From positions 1 through 14,049 of the forward strand of contig QQUD01001011.1 of the NCBI GenBank assembly GCA_008501785.1: a stretch of 14,049 bases of DNA. Reading direction: 5' to 3'. The translations under genes and the position numbers were made by a program. Position 1 is the first letter of the stretch, and each line of letters begins with the position of its first letter. The DNA comes from Chloroflexota bacterium. Its GTDB lineage: Bacteria > Chloroflexota > Anaerolineae > Promineifilales > Promineifilaceae. Below, piece by piece: positions 12,619 through 14,049 of this stretch. The notes under the pieces are model-generated. The model was given only the letters and a program-made list of their open reading frames with translations. It ran no database searches and was not told where the DNA came from.

Positions 12619-14049
12619 ATGAACACGGTCAAGCGTTGTCAATTGTTTTTTGTAGGGATAACGACCGTTATCCCCCTCATCCTCTTCCTCACCTCAGCCT
12701 GCACCAACCAGCCACCAGCCTCCGCCGACGACCCCACCGAAGTCTACCTACCCATCGTCACCCGCCCCGCTGAGATTTCACTGGCCCAACCAGACGACTT
12801 TCAATATCTAGGAGCGTTTCGGCTGCCCGGTGGCGACGAGCGTCCACAAACCTTCGCCTATGGCGGCAACGCCATGACCTTTAACCCCAACGGCGATCCA
12901 TCCGGGGCCAGCGACGGCTTCCCCGGTTCGCTGTTCATCACCGGGCATGACCGGCTGGCCTATGGCGAACTGCCCAACGGCAGCCAGCTTGCCGAAATCA
13001 GCATCCCGCAGCCGGTAACATCTGGCAGTGTCGGAAGCCTCAATCAAGGCACATTCCTGCAAAATTTCCACGACGCCACCGCAGGCTATTTCTACGACAT
13101 GGAAGAACTCCCGCGCATTGGTATCGAATATCTGGACACACCGGCCACAGGTCCGCTGATTCACATCGCCTGGGGGCAGCACTTCGAGCCAGACCCACCC
13201 GTTGCCACCCACGCCTGGATCAGTCCCAATCTGGCTGTGCCCAACCTGCAAGGCACCTGGTTTATCGGGAATCAATCGTTTTACAGCGTCAACGGGTATA
13301 TGTTTGAGATTCCGGCAGACTGGGCAGATGAGTTTGGAAACGGCCGTTACCTGGCAACCGGTCGCTATCGAGACGGCGGCTGGTCAGGCATGGGGCCCGC
13401 CCTCTTCGCCTACCAACCCTGGAATCCTGACGGCTCACCCGCCGCCGCAGGCACGCATCTAACGGAAACGCCACTCTTGCTATACGAAAGCTCTGAGAAT
13501 ACGTCGAACATTGAACGCAGCTTAACCAATTACCAGCACCCGGATGAGTGGGAAGGTGGAGCTTGGATTACGACTGATGGGGGGAAAACGGCCGTTCTCT
13601 TCGCAGGCACCAAGGCCACAGGCGCAAAATATTGGTACGGCTACGTCAACCCCGCCGGCCCCAACGAACCTTGTGTGGATGGTGACTTTGTGGGTCAGTT
13701 CGACGTGTGTCGATTGGCGGATGGCACACCCTGCCCCGCCGCCGACCTCACCGAATGCACCGGCCACAACGATTATCGCGGCTGGTGGAGTTCGCAATTC
13801 GATGCCCAATTTATCCTCTACGATCCCAATGATCTGGCCCAAGTCGCCACCGGAGCCATGTCATCCTGGGAACCGCAGCCGTACGCCATCATCGACATTG
13901 ACGACCATCTTTTCCATAATCCGGCTGGCATCGAAGGCCCCATGCTAGGCACAGGCGTCCAGCGCACCCATCGCATCGGTGCAGCAGCCTACGATCGCAA
14001 TCATGGTTTGTTGTATGTCTTAGAGCTATTTGCGGACGAAGCTGCACCA
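12619..14049 (+). CDS. Large secreted lipoprotein, 5' part (runs off the window)
   Basis: An open frame of 477 codons without a stop continues past the window end. The ATG at 12619 has AGGAGG about eight bases upstream. Signal peptide: basic start (MNTVKR), hydrophobic 10-25, lipobox LTSAC with Cys28. A short Pro-rich linker is followed by FQYLGAFRLPGGDE at about 65, NAMTFNPNGDPSG, FPGSLFITGHDRL and EISIPQPV, a pattern of repeated strands and loops that suggests a beta-propeller or similar extracellular fold. A Cys-rich part at about 350-380 (EPCVDGD, FDVCRLADGTPCP, TECTGH) may hold disulfides. Higher GC than the padR operon before it. ACGGCCGT occurs twice (13340, 13588), read as Asn-Gly-Arg and Thr-Ala-Val. 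No named family recognised. Confidence 0.85.
   Translation, partial: MNTVKRCQLFFVGITTVIPLILFLTSACTNQPPASADDPTEVYLPIVTRPAEISLAQPDDFQYLGAFRLPGGDERPQTFAYGGNAMTFNPNGDPSGASDGFPGSLFITGHDRLAYGELPNGSQLAEISIPQPVTSGSVGSLNQGTFLQNFHDATAGYFYDMEELPRIGIEYLDTPATGPLIHIAWGQHFEPDPPVATHAWISPNLAVPNLQGTWFIGNQSFYSVNGYMFEIPADWADEFGNGRYLATGRYRDGGWSGMGPALFAYQPWNPDGSPAAAGTHLTETPLLLYESSENTSNIERSLTNYQHPDEWEGGAWITTDGGKTAVLFAGTKATGAKYWYGYVNPAGPNEPCVDGDFVGQFDVCRLADGTPCPAADLTECTGHNDYRGWWSSQFDAQFILYDPNDLAQVATGAMSSWEPQPYAIIDIDDHLFHNPAGIEGPMLGTGVQRTHRIGAAAYDRNHGLLYVLELFADEAAP

Larger units (their letters stand above)
489..13595. repeat. Highly iterated palindrome ACGGCCGT (18 copies)
   Basis: First base of each copy: 489, 653, 3073, 3938, 4346, 4548, 5701, 5833, 7428, 7606, 8861, 9711, 10468, 10632, 11410, 11507, 13340, 13588. 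Most are flanked by further A on the left and T on the right. Fourteen lie in genes, relics or candidate ORFs (ten read Thr-Ala-Val, three Asn-Gly-Arg, one Arg-Pro) and four in spacers. Of 20 CGGCCG hexamers found by eye, 18 have the A...T flanks; the exceptions are at 4041 and 9408. Confidence 0.95.

Noticed and set aside
12808..13275. 155-codon minus-strand ORF
   Set aside because: Antisense shadow of the GC-rich lipoprotein gene at 12619-14049, which has a signal peptide, lipobox and Shine-Dalgarno site.

Overview
The window most likely comes from a Chloroflexota (Anaerolineae-like) bacterium. The grounds are indirect: lipoproteins with long Ser/Thr/Pro-rich linkers, a relic DUF3179 protein, a relic LuxR-type HTH of the large MalT-like kind, PadR-DUF2812 and HTH_34 gene pairs, and a patchwork of small operons, relics and repeats. 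No rRNA, tRNA, CRISPR array or replication origin was seen. The most striking property is a perfect palindrome, ACGGCCGT (usually AAACGGCCGTTT), present 18 times in 14 kb where about 0.2 would be expected by chance. It lies in genes (in all three reading frames), relics and spacers, like the HIP1 palindrome of cyanobacteria.

Layout. 1-433 is AT-rich and without a gene. 434-1019 is a broken DUF3179 lipoprotein gene, convergent with a large lipoprotein of unknown function (1024-3021, minus). Upstream of that gene, on the same strand, lies a MntA-HepT (type VII) toxin-antitoxin pair (3081-3727). From the spacer beyond it, a consensus promoter drives a six-helix membrane protein and an overlapping winged-helix regulator (3869-4775). 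A GNAT acetyltransferase (4874-5659, minus) converges on them across a repeat-rich terminator. 5660-6350 holds degenerate repeats and a small membrane-protein relic. 6351-7305 is an AT-rich cassette: a 44-codon ORF overlapping a DUF6602, probable PD-(D/E)XK nuclease gene.

7404-11493 is mobile-element territory. A full-length IS200/REP-type tyrosine transposase (7543-8034) ends in a run of hairpins. A decayed second copy (10821-11352) carries the same hairpin tail, interrupted by a 109-bp inverted-repeat element, and lies against a LuxR-HTH relic. Between the two copies is a four-gene minus-strand operon: PRC-barrel-like protein, heme-copper-oxidase-I-like membrane protein, DUF2231 membrane protein and cupin. 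This looks like a membrane redox or gas-sensing unit, but its function is inferred only.

11561-12459 is a PadR regulator and DUF2812 membrane protein operon with operator-like palindromes in its promoter. 12619 to the window end is the first 477 codons of a large secreted lipoprotein that runs off the edge.

The low-GC genes (1024-3021, 6351-7305, 11626-12459) carry no ACGGCCGT, which fits more recent arrival than their neighbours.
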